Both the position numbers and the translations under genes were made by a program. Below the pieces are notes generated by a model. The model was not told the origin of the DNA, made no database searches, and was given only the letters and a program-made list of their open reading frames with translations. A stretch of DNA of 64,000 bases from Paenibacillus sp. FSL R7-0345 (GTDB taxonomy: Bacteria; Bacillota; Bacilli; Paenibacillales; Paenibacillaceae): contig NZ_CP152002.1 in assembly GCF_038595055.1 (NCBI RefSeq), positions 1,842,501 to 1,906,500 of the forward strand, read 5' to 3'. Positions within the stretch are counted from its first letter, which is position 1. Each line of letters starts with the position of its first letter. This document shows positions 52,041 through 60,636 of this stretch, one piece after another.

Positions 52041-53708
52041 TTGAGAAAAAGTCTGTCAAGTTTCGTAATGCTGGCTACCGTATGTGCGGCGGTGCTCAGC
52101 GGCTGTTCGGGCAACAACAATACAGCAAGCCCGTCCGCTACAGCATCCGGCAGCAGTAATGCGGGGAGCGCTTCCCAGCCCGTAGAGGTCAGCGTATTCG
52201 CTGTCCAGGAATCAGGCATCGATATCCCGACTAATAAATTCACCACCTTCATTCAGGACAAATTTAATATCAAATTTGACTGGCAGATCAATCCGTCCGA
52301 CGGCGCCAAGGAGAAACGCCAGATTTCCCTGGCCAGCGGCGATTATCCGGATGCTTATCTGCTGACTGCCTACATTGATGAGTTCTCCCAGGGTGATGTA
52401 CTGAAATACGGGCAGCAGGGTGTGCTGATTCCGCTGAACGACCTGATTGAGCAGTATGCGCCCAATATCAAGGCTGCCATGGAAAAGACACCGGCGATGA
52501 AGTCGCTGATTACTGCGCCTGACGGCAATATTTACGGGCTGGGAGCGTATGCCGAATGCTTCCACTGCTCCTACCCGAACAAAATGTGGATCAATACGGA
52601 ATGGCTGAAGAAGCTGAATCTGGAAGAGCCGAAGACAACAGAGGAATTCAAACAGATGCTGGAGGCCTTCAAAACACAGGACCCGAACGGCAACGGCAAG
52701 GCCGATGAAGTACCGCTGAGCGGATCAACTGAAGATTTCGGTGTCCGCATTATCCCTTATCTCATGAACAGCTTCGTTTATGACGATGACCGCAATTACC
52801 TGAATTTGACGGACGGCAAGGTGGAGTCTGCAGCGGTCAAGCCGGAGTGGAAGGAAGGTCTGGCCTATATCAAATCGTTGTATGATGCCGGCCTGATCGA
52901 TCCGGGAGCCTTTACCCAGAATGCGGAGGCTTTCAAAAAAATCGGTGAAAATGCCGAGGCCGAAATCCTCGGCGCGGGGGCGGGCATGCATCCGGCGATC
53001 TTTGTTAACATCGATGCAGGCAATACCCGTTCGGCGCATTACAATCCGCTGGCTCCGCTCACCGGACCGCAGGGTATCTCCTACGCCACGCATGATGCCG
53101 GCGGCGTATCGCCGGGTGCCAAGTTCGTCATTACCAACAAAGCCAGTGAAGAGGCGCAGATTGCCCTGATCAAGATGGTTGATTACATGTTCACCCCGGA
53201 GGGCCAGACCAATGCGGCCAGCGGTATGAAGGGGATTGACTGGACCGATCCGGCTGAGGGAGACGTGGCTCTCGGCAAGGATGTCAAGCCGGTAATCAAG
53301 GCGATACCGGTAGCCGAAGGCGAAGCCCCGCGCAATGCGGGCTGGAGCGGCATGGGGCATTTCTATATGCCGAAGGAATACCGCGACACCTGGGTTCAGG
53401 GAACCGACATTTATGCCTCAAACGGATACGAACGCAGACTTTATGATGCGACCCTGCTCTATGAAGGTCATGAGCCGAAGGAGCTGTTCCCTCTCTGGGC
53501 GATCTGGATTGACCCAACCGAAATTGATGAAGCCAGCATGCTGCAGACGAATTTGAAGAATTACATCGAGCAGAATGAGCTGCAGTTTATTACCGGCAAC
53601 AAGGACCTGAACAAGGACTGGGATGCTTATGTCAAAGGCCTGAAGGATCTGAAGCTGGACCGGTACCTGGAAATTCTGCAAAAGGCTTATGATGCTTCAG
53701 CCAAATAA
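52041..53708 (+). CDS. LplA-type solute-binding lipoprotein
   Basis: A 555-residue binding protein, TTG start after AAGGGAG, with lipobox LSGC and a Ser/Ala/Thr linker. DPNGNGKADEVPL is the calcium-loop-like motif of the class. Same operon as two permeases and followed by an SGNH esterase and a GH95 fucosidase, so the ligand may be a fucosylated or acetylated glycan fragment. That inference is from neighbours only. Confidence 0.92.
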   Translation: MRKSLSSFVMLATVCAAVLSGCSGNNNTASPSATASGSSNAGSASQPVEVSVFAVQESGIDIPTNKFTTFIQDKFNIKFDWQINPSDGAKEKRQISLASGDYPDAYLLTAYIDEFSQGDVLKYGQQGVLIPLNDLIEQYAPNIKAAMEKTPAMKSLITAPDGNIYGLGAYAECFHCSYPNKMWINTEWLKKLNLEEPKTTEEFKQMLEAFKTQDPNGNGKADEVPLSGSTEDFGVRIIPYLMNSFVYDDDRNYLNLTDGKVESAAVKPEWKEGLAYIKSLYDAGLIDPGAFTQNAEAFKKIGENAEAEILGAGAGMHPAIFVNIDAGNTRSAHYNPLAPLTGPQGISYATHDAGGVSPGAKFVITNKASEEAQIALIKMVDYMFTPEGQTNAASGMKGIDWTDPAEGDVALGKDVKPVIKAIPVAEGEAPRNAGWSGMGHFYMPKEYRDTWVQGTDIYASNGYERRLYDATLLYEGHEPKELFPLWAIWIDPTEIDEASMLQTNLKNYIEQNELQFITGNKDLNKDWDAYVKGLKDLKLDRYLEILQKAYDASAK

Positions 53709-53744
53709 CCATACAGCCTAAGTGGCTGGTAAAGAGGTGAAAAG

Positions 53745-54887
53745 ATGAGTCACCGGAGCAGCGGCGGCAATGATATCATTGCCCCGCGCCGGGGGCTGCC
53801 CGGCATGCGCAGGAAGCTTGCCGGAAGGTCCCCGCTTACCGTTGCCTTTCTGGGCGGCTCCATTACGGAAGGAGCCGGCGCTTCAGAGCCTGAAACGTCC
53901 AGCTGGCGGGCGCTGACCGGGTTGTACTTGCAGTCGGTGTATGAAGGCCGCCAGCTGCGCTGCATCAATGCCGGTGTCGGCGGCACCGATTCCTCGTTCG
54001 GGGCCCACCGGCTGGCGGAGCATGTGTTCCATGCGGGCAGCCCTGACCTGCTGTTCGTTGAGTTCAGCGTGAATGACGGGGGCGACCGGGAGGAATCGGT
54101 GCGCGGCATGGAGGGGATTGTCCGGCAGTGCCGTCGGCTGAATCCGCTTATGGACCTGATCTTCATCTACACGGCGGCCGATAAGAACCTGACCGGCCGC
54201 AAGCCGTTCAACATTGCGGTGCATGAGGAGGTGGCCGGCTATTACGGCATCCCGTCGGTCGACTGTGCAGCGGGAGTATATGACATGATCCAGGCCGGCG
54301 GGCTGGACTGGAAGCAATGCGCGCCTGACGGTTATCACCCGCTGGATGAGGGGCATGCGCTGTATGCCGCTTTTGTAAGGAGGTATCTGGAGCAGGCACT
54401 GCTGGAAGGGAATTCACCGAGTGGAATGGCGGCAGATAATCTTCTTCTGCCGCCTGTTCCGCTCGTCCACTGCAACTATGAATACGGAGAGATGCTGGAT
54501 TGCAGCATTGCCTCGTATTCCCCGGACTTCTGTATAAGTGAGCTTCCGTCCGGTGAGCCGCTGATAAACTGGCGGTTCTCAACCGTGCATGCCTGGACAG
54601 ATGATCCGGCGGCCGGCTTCAGCTTTGAGGTGACCGGACAGTGTGCCGGGCTTGTCCTGCTGTGCGGGCCGGACACGGGCATCTTTGAGTATTCACTGAA
54701 CGGCGGAGCCTTTACAGAGGTTAATCTGTTTGATGAATGGTGCCCGGGTGCTTACCGGCCGGTGCCGTTTATGTTTCCGGTGCAGGCGGCGCGTGCCGTA
54801 GTGTCGATTACCATCCGCAATACGGATCGCCGGGACAGCCGCAGCACCGGCACGGGCCTGCGGGTGCTGAAGCTGCTGCACAGCTGA
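53745..54887 (+). CDS. SGNH-fold esterase with C-terminal beta-sandwich domain
   Basis: A 380-residue hydrolase without a signal peptide. Block I serine S39 in LGGSITEG, block II glycine in AGVGGTDSSFG, N110-D111 in FSVNDGG and the D195-x-x-H198 pair in DGYHP are all present, so it should be active. Residues about 225-380 form a second domain resembling a beta-sandwich. It probably removes acetyl groups from imported glycan fragments. ATG 53745 follows AGAGGTGAAAAG. Linked to GH95 downstream. Confidence 0.88.
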   Translation: MSHRSSGGNDIIAPRRGLPGMRRKLAGRSPLTVAFLGGSITEGAGASEPETSSWRALTGLYLQSVYEGRQLRCINAGVGGTDSSFGAHRLAEHVFHAGSPDLLFVEFSVNDGGDREESVRGMEGIVRQCRRLNPLMDLIFIYTAADKNLTGRKPFNIAVHEEVAGYYGIPSVDCAAGVYDMIQAGGLDWKQCAPDGYHPLDEGHALYAAFVRRYLEQALLEGNSPSGMAADNLLLPPVPLVHCNYEYGEMLDCSIASYSPDFCISELPSGEPLINWRFSTVHAWTDDPAAGFSFEVTGQCAGLVLLCGPDTGIFEYSLNGGAFTEVNLFDEWCPGAYRPVPFMFPVQAARAVVSITIRNTDRRDSRSTGTGLRVLKLLHS

Positions 54888-55221
54888 GGCTCCGCATACG
54901 TTTTATTGTATAAAGGGCTGCCGGGCTCTGCCCGGATGAGGCGTGGCAGGTTGTAGTCTGCCCATTCCACACGCCTCTCATATCTAGTTGGATTTTTGCT
55001 GCTTAGTTCTATTGTTTTTCATTGATAGGGCCATTTAGGTGGAAAAACGTCACTTATTTCAGCTCAAAAACGGCTAATGGCGCGAAATTCATGGATTTAA
55101 GTGACGTTTTTCCAATTAGTAATCTCATTTCGAGGTTTGATTGAGAAATAGATGTCAAATTTCCACTTAGCCTGAGCGGTATCCAAAGGTTTCGGGTTTA
55201 AGCAGACAGGAGGATGTGCAA
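54888..55221. other. Intergenic region with repeat element copy 2
   Basis: About 330 bp between two same-direction genes. It contains CCGGGC/GCCCGG at about 54921-54936 (hairpin without T run) and the 186-bp element at 54985-55170. No promoter or cre-like site for the GH95 gene is evident. Confidence 0.5.
54985..55170. repeat. 186-bp four-motif palindromic element, copy 2
   Basis: The same forward, forward, reverse, reverse order as copy 1: TAGTTGGATTTTTGCTGCTTA, TAGGTGGAAAAACGTCACTTA, and the complements of TAATTGGAAAAACGTCACTT and TAAGTGGAAATTTGACATCT. The inner pair is nearly perfect and can form a long cruciform or RNA hairpin around about 40 bp. The spacer sequences differ from those of copy 1, so the motif pattern is what is conserved. 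Confidence 0.8.
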
Positions 55222-57552
55222 GTGAGTGATTTGAAGTTATGGTACACCAGTCCTGCCGAAGGCTGGTCGCAGGGGCTGCCAGCGGGCAGCGGAAGAATGG
55301 GCGCTGTCATTATGGCATCCCCGCAGCGTGAAGTATGGAGCATGAATGAAGTGACCTACTGGTCCGGCCGGGAGGAAGTGATTCCAGGTCCCTTCGGAGG
55401 CAGGGAAGCGCTTGAAGAGATGCGCGGATCCTTTCTGAGCGGCAATTATGCAGAGGGTGACCGGCTTGCCAAGCAGCATCTGCAGCCTGTGAAGCGGAAC
55501 TTCGGCACGAATCTGGCGCTGTGTGAGCTGGAGTTTTCTTTTGACCTGCCGGTTGAAGGAATGGAGGAGGACGGCTTGCGGTTCCGGCGTGAGCTGGATC
55601 TGGAGCATGCGGTCATCCGGAGCGAATGCCAGTATCCCGGCGGATATACACTGTTTCGGGAGGCAATTGCCTCCCATGCCGATGATGTAATTGCCGCGAG
55701 AATCTGGAGCGGACAGCCCGGCGGCGTATCCTTTACGTTGGGTGCCGGGGGCGGAACGGATTCCTTCACGATCAGCCGGCTGGACGAAAATACGCTGCAA
55801 TTCCGCTGCCAGGCTACCGAGCAGGTACACAGTGACGGCACCTGCGGGGTATGGGCTGAAGGGAGAATCAGGCTGGAGCTTACCGGAGGCAAGCTGTCCA
55901 TAGAGGAGGGCCGGTGGACGGTCGCGGGGGCGGATGAAGCGCGCGTATACTTTACCGTCTGCACGGATTATCCCGATCAGGCAGCAGGCTGGGAAGAGCA
56001 ATGCGCCCGTAGTCTTGAACAGGCTGCCGCTAAGGGTTACGCCGCATTGAGGGAAACTCATGTTCTTGATTACTGCGGAGAATTTGCCAAGGTATCCATC
56101 CGGCTGGGTGAAGCTGCCGCTCCGGTAATTCCAACCGACAGCCGCATCCGCAGGCTGGCTGAGGAGGACGGCAGCCGTGACCCGGGCCTGTTCGCCTTGT
56201 TCCTGCAGTACGGGCGATATCTGATGATTGCCGGCTCACGGGCGGATTCACCGCTTCCGCTGCATCTGCAGGGCATCTGGAATGACGGCGAAGCCTGCCG
56301 GATGGGCTGGAGCTGTGATTATCATCTGGATATCAATACCCAGATGAATTATTATCCGGCAGAAGCCGTAAATCTGGGCGCAAGCCATCTGCCACTGATG
56401 CGTTATTTGGAGCGGCTGGCGCAGGCGGGAAAACGCAGCGCACAGGATTTTTACGGGAGTGAAGGCTGGACAGCCCATGTATTCTCCAACGTCTGGGGCT
56501 TTACCGCTCCCGGCTGGGAGACCTCGTGGGGGCTGAATGTCACCGGGGGGCTATGGCTTGCTGTCCAGATGATCGAGCATTACGAATACAGCCAGGATCG
56601 TGAGTTTCTGCAGCGCCAGGCCTATCCGGTGCTTAAAGAGGCGGCAGCCTTCTTCCTTAGCTACATGACGGTTCATCCGGAGAAGGGCTGGCTGGTCAGC
56701 GGACCGTCCAATTCGCCGGAGAACAGCTTCTCTCCTGACAGCAGCGGGGAATCGTGGCAGCTGTCGATGGGGACGACACTGGATCAGGTGCTGATCCGCG
56801 AGCTGTTTACCTTCTGCCTGCGGGCAGCGGAGCTGCTGGAGCAGGACGAAGAGCTGCAGGCACGCCTGACCGGGGCAATTGCCCAGCTGCCGCCGCTGTT
56901 GACCGGCAGCCGGGGCCAGCTGCAGGAATGGCTGGAGGATTATGCCGAAGCACAGCCGGAGCACCGCCATCTCTCCCATCTGAGCGCACTATATCCTGCC
57001 AGTCAGATTACACCGGAAGAGACCCCTGACCTGAGTACTGCGGCCAGGATCACCCTGGAGAACCGGATGCAGCAGGATGATCTGGAGGATGTGGAGTTTA
57101 CTGCAGCGCTGTTTGCACTTTACTTTGCCCGTCTGTATGACGGGGAACGGGCTTACAGGCATATTTCCCATCTGATCAGCGGGCTGTGCTTCGATAATCT
57201 GCTTACCTATTCCAAGGCCGGTATCGCAGGAGCGGAAAGCAATATTTTCGTCATTGACGGTAATTTTGGCGGGACGGCTGCGATTGCAGAGCTGCTGCTC
57301 CAGAGCAGGCCGGGGGAGATCCGCCTTCTGCCGGCGCTTCCTGCAGCCTGGGGCAGCGGATCGGTGTCCGGGCTCCGGGCAAAAGGCAATATCGAAGCGG
57401 ACATTGAGTGGTCGGACGGGCAGCTGGTCAGGGCCGTGCTGCGCACTCATTCAACTGGTACAGTATCTGTGCGCGTACAGGAGCAACGGACGGTAATCCA
57501 TGCTGAAGCAGGTTGCAGTTATAAGCTGGACGGCCGTCTGCAGCGGATATAA
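55222..57552 (+). CDS. GH95 alpha-L-fucosidase
   Basis: A 776-residue inverting glycosidase, cytosolic (no signal peptide). N-terminal beta domain (LKLWYTSPAEGWSQGLPAGSGRMG), then an alpha/alpha barrel. Known GH95 active-site contexts are seen: DINTQMNYYPAE with the two asparagines, LQEWLEDYAE followed by HRHLSHLSALYP with the acid glutamate, and DGNFGGTAAIAELLLQS. AGGAGG at 55208-55213 is 2 nt from GTG 55216 but 8 nt from GTG 55222, hence the start. Some GH95 enzymes act on galactose residues, so fucose specificity is probable, not certain. Confidence 0.92.
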   Translation: MSDLKLWYTSPAEGWSQGLPAGSGRMGAVIMASPQREVWSMNEVTYWSGREEVIPGPFGGREALEEMRGSFLSGNYAEGDRLAKQHLQPVKRNFGTNLALCELEFSFDLPVEGMEEDGLRFRRELDLEHAVIRSECQYPGGYTLFREAIASHADDVIAARIWSGQPGGVSFTLGAGGGTDSFTISRLDENTLQFRCQATEQVHSDGTCGVWAEGRIRLELTGGKLSIEEGRWTVAGADEARVYFTVCTDYPDQAAGWEEQCARSLEQAAAKGYAALRETHVLDYCGEFAKVSIRLGEAAAPVIPTDSRIRRLAEEDGSRDPGLFALFLQYGRYLMIAGSRADSPLPLHLQGIWNDGEACRMGWSCDYHLDINTQMNYYPAEAVNLGASHLPLMRYLERLAQAGKRSAQDFYGSEGWTAHVFSNVWGFTAPGWETSWGLNVTGGLWLAVQMIEHYEYSQDREFLQRQAYPVLKEAAAFFLSYMTVHPEKGWLVSGPSNSPENSFSPDSSGESWQLSMGTTLDQVLIRELFTFCLRAAELLEQDEELQARLTGAIAQLPPLLTGSRGQLQEWLEDYAEAQPEHRHLSHLSALYPASQITPEETPDLSTAARITLENRMQQDDLEDVEFTAALFALYFARLYDGERAYRHISHLISGLCFDNLLTYSKAGIAGAESNIFVIDGNFGGTAAIAELLLQSRPGEIRLLPALPAAWGSGSVSGLRAKGNIEADIEWSDGQLVRAVLRTHSTGTVSVRVQEQRTVIHAEAGCSYKLDGRLQRI

Positions 57553-57588
57553 GCAGGCTAAGAGCCTGACCACTGATTAATCAATTGG

Positions 57589-57628
57589 AATAGACGCTGC
57601 TTATCCAATATAAGCAGCGTCTATTTTA
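57589..57628. terminator. Terminator of the fucosidase operon
   Basis: A perfect 15-bp stem, AATAGACGCTGCTTA with TAAGCAGCGTCTATT, loop TCCAATA, then TTT. Confidence 0.85.
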
Positions 57629-57732
57629 ACTTTTCTCACAAGACATTTGCTGCCGAAAGAGTGCGGTATCTGTTTGCGCGAATGGGGCGCGTGAATACAT
57701 TAGTTTGAAGCTGTAAAGTGTTGGATTGCAGC

Positions 57733-57769
57733 AAGCCGTCCGGGACCTGATGTCCTGGACGGCTTTTTT
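57733..57769 (+). terminator. Second, orphan terminator
   Basis: AAGCCGTCC pairs with GGACGGCTT, with inner GGAC/GTCC, followed by TTTTTT. No gene lies between it and the previous terminator 105 bp upstream, so it may end a small RNA or act as insulation for the next operon. Confidence 0.8.
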
Positions 57770-57863
57770 GGCTGTGCAGTTTACCGCTTTCCGGTGCAGC
57801 TATACGTCCTGTATTCTGAAATCACTTAATCATACGTAAAACTGTGTATAGGAATGCACATTA

Positions 57864-57880
57864 TGTAAACATAAATAACA
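57864..57880. promoter_or_regulatory. GlnR/TnrA box, perfect match
   Basis: TGTAAACATAAATAACA matches TGTNAN7TNACA at every fixed position. It lies about 90 bp upstream of the candidate -10, a position at which TnrA activates transcription in Bacillus. Confidence 0.7.
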
Positions 57881-57940
57881 TAAGGTGTTATATTTATAGA
57901 AAAATACGAAATAATATCTAAAAAACTTGTAATAAAAACG

Positions 57941-57969
57941 AAGACATATCCGTTTTGTTGTAATATAAT
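57941..57969 (+). promoter_or_regulatory. Candidate promoter of the nitrogen cluster
   Basis: AAGACA (four of six to the -35 consensus), a 17-bp spacer, and TATAAT at 57964-57969. The transcript would start near 57976, about 75 bp before the first gene. Confidence 0.55.
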
Positions 57970-57975
57970 CTAACT
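57959..57975. promoter_or_regulatory. GlnR/TnrA-like box over the -10
   Basis: TGTAATATAATCTAACT matches TGTNAN7TNACA except at the last base and covers the TATAAT box, so binding would repress. Confidence 0.45.
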
Positions 57976-57998
57976 CATAAGAAAGAAACGAAAACAAA

Positions 57999-58015
57999 TG
58001 TTATATAAACTAACG
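57999..58015. promoter_or_regulatory. GlnR/TnrA-like box in the leader
   Basis: TGTTATATAAACTAACG matches TGTNAN7TNACA except at the last base. It lies in the leader, 37 bp before the first gene. Confidence 0.45.
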
Positions 58016-58051
58016 CAAAAAATGTGCTTGTTTAGGGGAGGAAACGATATT

Positions 58052-58735
58052 ATGCAGATCACAGCATCACCTTATGTGTGGCCTTACGACGGGGCCATGG
58101 ATCCCCGGAAGACAGCGCTCATGATTATTGATATGCAAACCGATTTCTGCGGCAAGGGAGGGTACGTAGAGCAGATGGGTTACGACCTTTCTCTGACGGC
58201 TAAGGCAATTAAGCCCATTCAGCAGCTGCTTGAGCGTATCCGCCGTGTTGATGGCTTCACCGTCATTCATACGAGGGAAGGGCATAAGCCGGATCTATCC
58301 GATCTGCCTGCCAACAAAAGGTGGCGCAGCAGGCAGATCGGGGCAGAGATCGGATCTGTTGGTCCTGCAGGACGGATTCTTGTCCGGGGCGAACGCGGCT
58401 GGCAGATTATTGAGGAGCTTGCACCCGCACCCGGGGAATTTATTATTGATAAGCCCGGCAAGGGAAGTTTTTACGCAACGGACCTTGACCTGATTTTGCG
58501 GAACAGGGGAATCACCCATCTGATTCTTACAGGCATCACAACCGATGTATGTGTCCACACCACTATGCGGGAGGCGAACGACCGGGGGTATGAATGTCTG
58601 ATCCTGGAGGACTGCACCGGAGCTACTGATCCCCGCAATCATCAGGCTGCACTGGAAATGGTCAAAATGCAGGGAGGCGTATTCGGGAGCGTCAGCCATT
58701 CTGCAGAGGTCCTCAAAGCGCTGGAGCAGTATTAG
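58052..58735 (+). CDS. biuH: Isochorismatase-family cysteine amidohydrolase, probable biuret hydrolase
   Basis: Probably converts biuret to allophanate and ammonia. The 227-residue protein has the catalytic triad of the family: D27 in IIDMQTDF, K134 in [10 protein letters not shown] and C167 in TTDVCVHTT. The lysine-to-cysteine spacing of 33 equals that of characterised BiuH (K142/C175, from memory). [17 protein letters not shown] is a segment I associate with BiuH. The frame opens at 57998, but GGGGAGG marks ATG 58052. A ureidoacrylate- or isochorismatase-type amidase is the alternative; the linked cyanuric acid hydrolase favours BiuH. Confidence 0.82.
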   Translation: MQITASPYVWPYDGAMDPRKTALMIIDMQTDFCGKGGYVEQMGYDLSLTAKAIKPIQQLLERIRRVDGFTVIHTREGHKPDLSDLPANKRWRSRQIGAEIGSVGPAGRILVRGERGWQIIEELAPAPGEFIIDKPGKGSFYATDLDLILRNRGITHLILTGITTDVCVHTTMREANDRGYECLILEDCTGATDPRNHQAALEMVKMQGGVFGSVSHSAEVLKALEQY

Positions 58736-58798
58736 ACTGCCGCGCTGCTGAACAGTATTACTAACCATCACAATTACATCATAACGGGGGAATATCCT

Positions 58799-59803
58799 AT
58801 GTGGAAAATGTCCAGAAAAGCAATGCTCGTCCTGTTATCGTCACTGATGCTGCTGATTACAGCCTGCGGCTCCGGAAAAGAACTCAAGGCTGACGGCCAG
58901 GGGGATTCCGGAGAGCTGAAGAAGGTTGTACTGAGGCTGAAATGGATTCATCAGGCCCAGTTTGCCGGCTTTTACACCGCTGTGGAAAAGGGGTACTACA
59001 AGGATGCCGGACTGGATGTGGAGATACGGCCGGGCGGATCGGATTTTCCGTCGGTGCAGATGGTCGCTTCCGGCAGTGAAGAGTTCGGGGTAACCGGAGC
59101 GGACCAGATTATTATTGCCCGGGAAAAGGGAGTGCCGGTCAAGGCCGTTTCAACAATTTACCGCAAAACCCCCTTTGTGATGTTCGCGCTTAAAGAGTCG
59201 GGTATTTCCACTATGGAGGATCTTGTCGGCCAGAAGGTGGGCATTAAGCTGGGCGGCAATGAGGAGCTGACGTTCCGGGCGATGGAGAAAAGCGCAGGCA
59301 TCGAAACCTCGCAAATTGAGGAAATGCCGATAAAATATGATCTTAGTCCGCTGCTGACCGGGCAGGTGAAGGCGTGGCCGGGATATGTGATCAATGAAGT
59401 GCTGGCTGTGCAGGAACAGGGCAAAGAGGTGAACATTATTGATCCGAATGACTACGGCATCAATTTCTATGCAGATACGCTGTTTACTACTGAATCTGTC
59501 ATTGAAAAAGACCCTGAGCTGGTCAAGAGCTTCGTGCAGGCATCCATGAAAGGCTGGGACTATGCACTGAAGAATCCGGAGGAAGCGGCGGAATTCGGTT
59601 TGAAGTATGGTGACAAGCTGGATCTGGAGCATGAGGTAGCGATGATGAAGGCCAGTATTCCGCTGCTGGAGCCGGAGCAGCTGCCGCTCGGATCGACGGA
59701 GGAAGAGGCATGGGGTACCCTGCAGAAGAGTCTGATTGAGCTTGGTTTTGTGAAGAAAGAGCAGGATCTGAAGTCACTGTTTACGAACGAATATCTGGAA
59801 TAG
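58799..59803 (+). CDS. NMT1/SsuA-type ABC substrate-binding lipoprotein
   Basis: A 334-residue NMT1/THI5-like binding protein with lipobox LITAC and the family segment KWIHQAQFAGFYTAVEKGYY near 45-64; proteins of this type bind pyrimidine-like or sulfonate ligands. It is the receptor of the importer encoded by the next two genes. Between a biuret hydrolase-like and a cyanuric acid hydrolase-like gene, the ligand is plausibly cyanuric acid, biuret or a related ring compound. That ligand is inference. Confidence 0.88.
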   Translation: MWKMSRKAMLVLLSSLMLLITACGSGKELKADGQGDSGELKKVVLRLKWIHQAQFAGFYTAVEKGYYKDAGLDVEIRPGGSDFPSVQMVASGSEEFGVTGADQIIIAREKGVPVKAVSTIYRKTPFVMFALKESGISTMEDLVGQKVGIKLGGNEELTFRAMEKSAGIETSQIEEMPIKYDLSPLLTGQVKAWPGYVINEVLAVQEQGKEVNIIDPNDYGINFYADTLFTTESVIEKDPELVKSFVQASMKGWDYALKNPEEAAEFGLKYGDKLDLEHEVAMMKASIPLLEPEQLPLGSTEEEAWGTLQKSLIELGFVKKEQDLKSLFTNEYLE

Positions 59804-59814
59804 GAGGCGGTCTT

Positions 59815-60636
59815 ATGACGGCGGTAATTAAGGAACAGAAGAACTTCATGGCAGAACATCGTCCCTTACAGAAATCCAAAGAGCGTGAAGTGATGCTCTC
59901 GTTATCAGACTGCTCCCTGTCCTTTGGAGAGGTACAGGTGCTTAACCGGGTGAATCTGGATGTATACCGGAATGAATTCATTTCGATACTCGGGCCGAGC
60001 GGCTGCGGAAAATCGACCATGCTGAGACTGATGCTTCAGCTGCTGGGTCCCGACAAGGGAGGGCAGGTCACCTATACTTCCTCCGACTTGTCGCTCGGTA
60101 TGGTCTTTCAGAAGCCGGTGCTCATGCCTTGGCTTACGGCACTCCAGAATGTCACGCTTCCCCTCGAGCTTGGCAACAAGAAAAAGTTCACTAAGCAGGA
60201 AGCGCGGGAGAAGGCGGAAAGCGCACTGCGTCTGGTAGGCCTGCAGGATTTCATGAATCATTTTCCGCATCAGCTGAGCGGCGGCATGCAGCAGCGGGCG
60301 GCGATCGCAAGGGCGCTGGCAGCTGATCCGGCGGTGCTTTTAATGGATGAGCCCTTTGGTGCCCTGGATGAATTAACCCGCGAAAAGCTGAATTTCGAGC
60401 TGCTCCGTCTATGGGAGAGTCCCGAAACCAGCCTTAGCAGCATCGTTATGGTTACACATTCAATCCAGGAGTCGGTGCTGCTGTCTGACCGGGTAGTGAT
60501 GATGTCGCCCCGGCCCGCCGGAGTTACGGATATTATCCCGGTTCCTCTGCCCTCGCCGCGGGAGGCCGGGATGGAAGAGCTGCCGGAATTCCACTATACG
60601 GTCAAGGAACTGAGAAAGAGGGTGAAGCATTTATGA
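59815..60636 (+). CDS. ABC transporter ATPase, SsuB/TauB type
   Basis: A 273-residue ATPase: Walker A GPSGCGKST at about 61-69, Q-loop FQKPVLMPW, signature LSGGMQQR, Walker B VLLMDEPFGALDE and the H-loop in VTHSIQES. About 25 residues precede the core. GGAGGCGG precedes ATG 59815. Overlaps the permease gene in ATGA. Unlike the sugar importers in this window, this system encodes its own ATPase. Confidence 0.94.
   Translation: MTAVIKEQKNFMAEHRPLQKSKEREVMLSLSDCSLSFGEVQVLNRVNLDVYRNEFISILGPSGCGKSTMLRLMLQLLGPDKGGQVTYTSSDLSLGMVFQKPVLMPWLTALQNVTLPLELGNKKKFTKQEAREKAESALRLVGLQDFMNHFPHQLSGGMQQRAAIARALAADPAVLLMDEPFGALDELTREKLNFELLRLWESPETSLSSIVMVTHSIQESVLLSDRVVMMSPRPAGVTDIIPVPLPSPREAGMEELPEFHYTVKELRKRVKHL

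Larger units (their letters stand above)
57770..58051. other. AT-rich control region of the nitrogen cluster
   Basis: About 280 bp, mostly AT, with three GlnR/TnrA-type boxes (57864, 57959, 57999) and a candidate promoter at 57941-57969. The SD GGGGAGG lies at 58034-58040. Confidence 0.7.

Noticed and set aside
57629..57732. Promoter for a small RNA between the two terminators
   Set aside because: The best -35/-10 pairs found have poor hexamers or a spacing of 14 bp, so no promoter is called.
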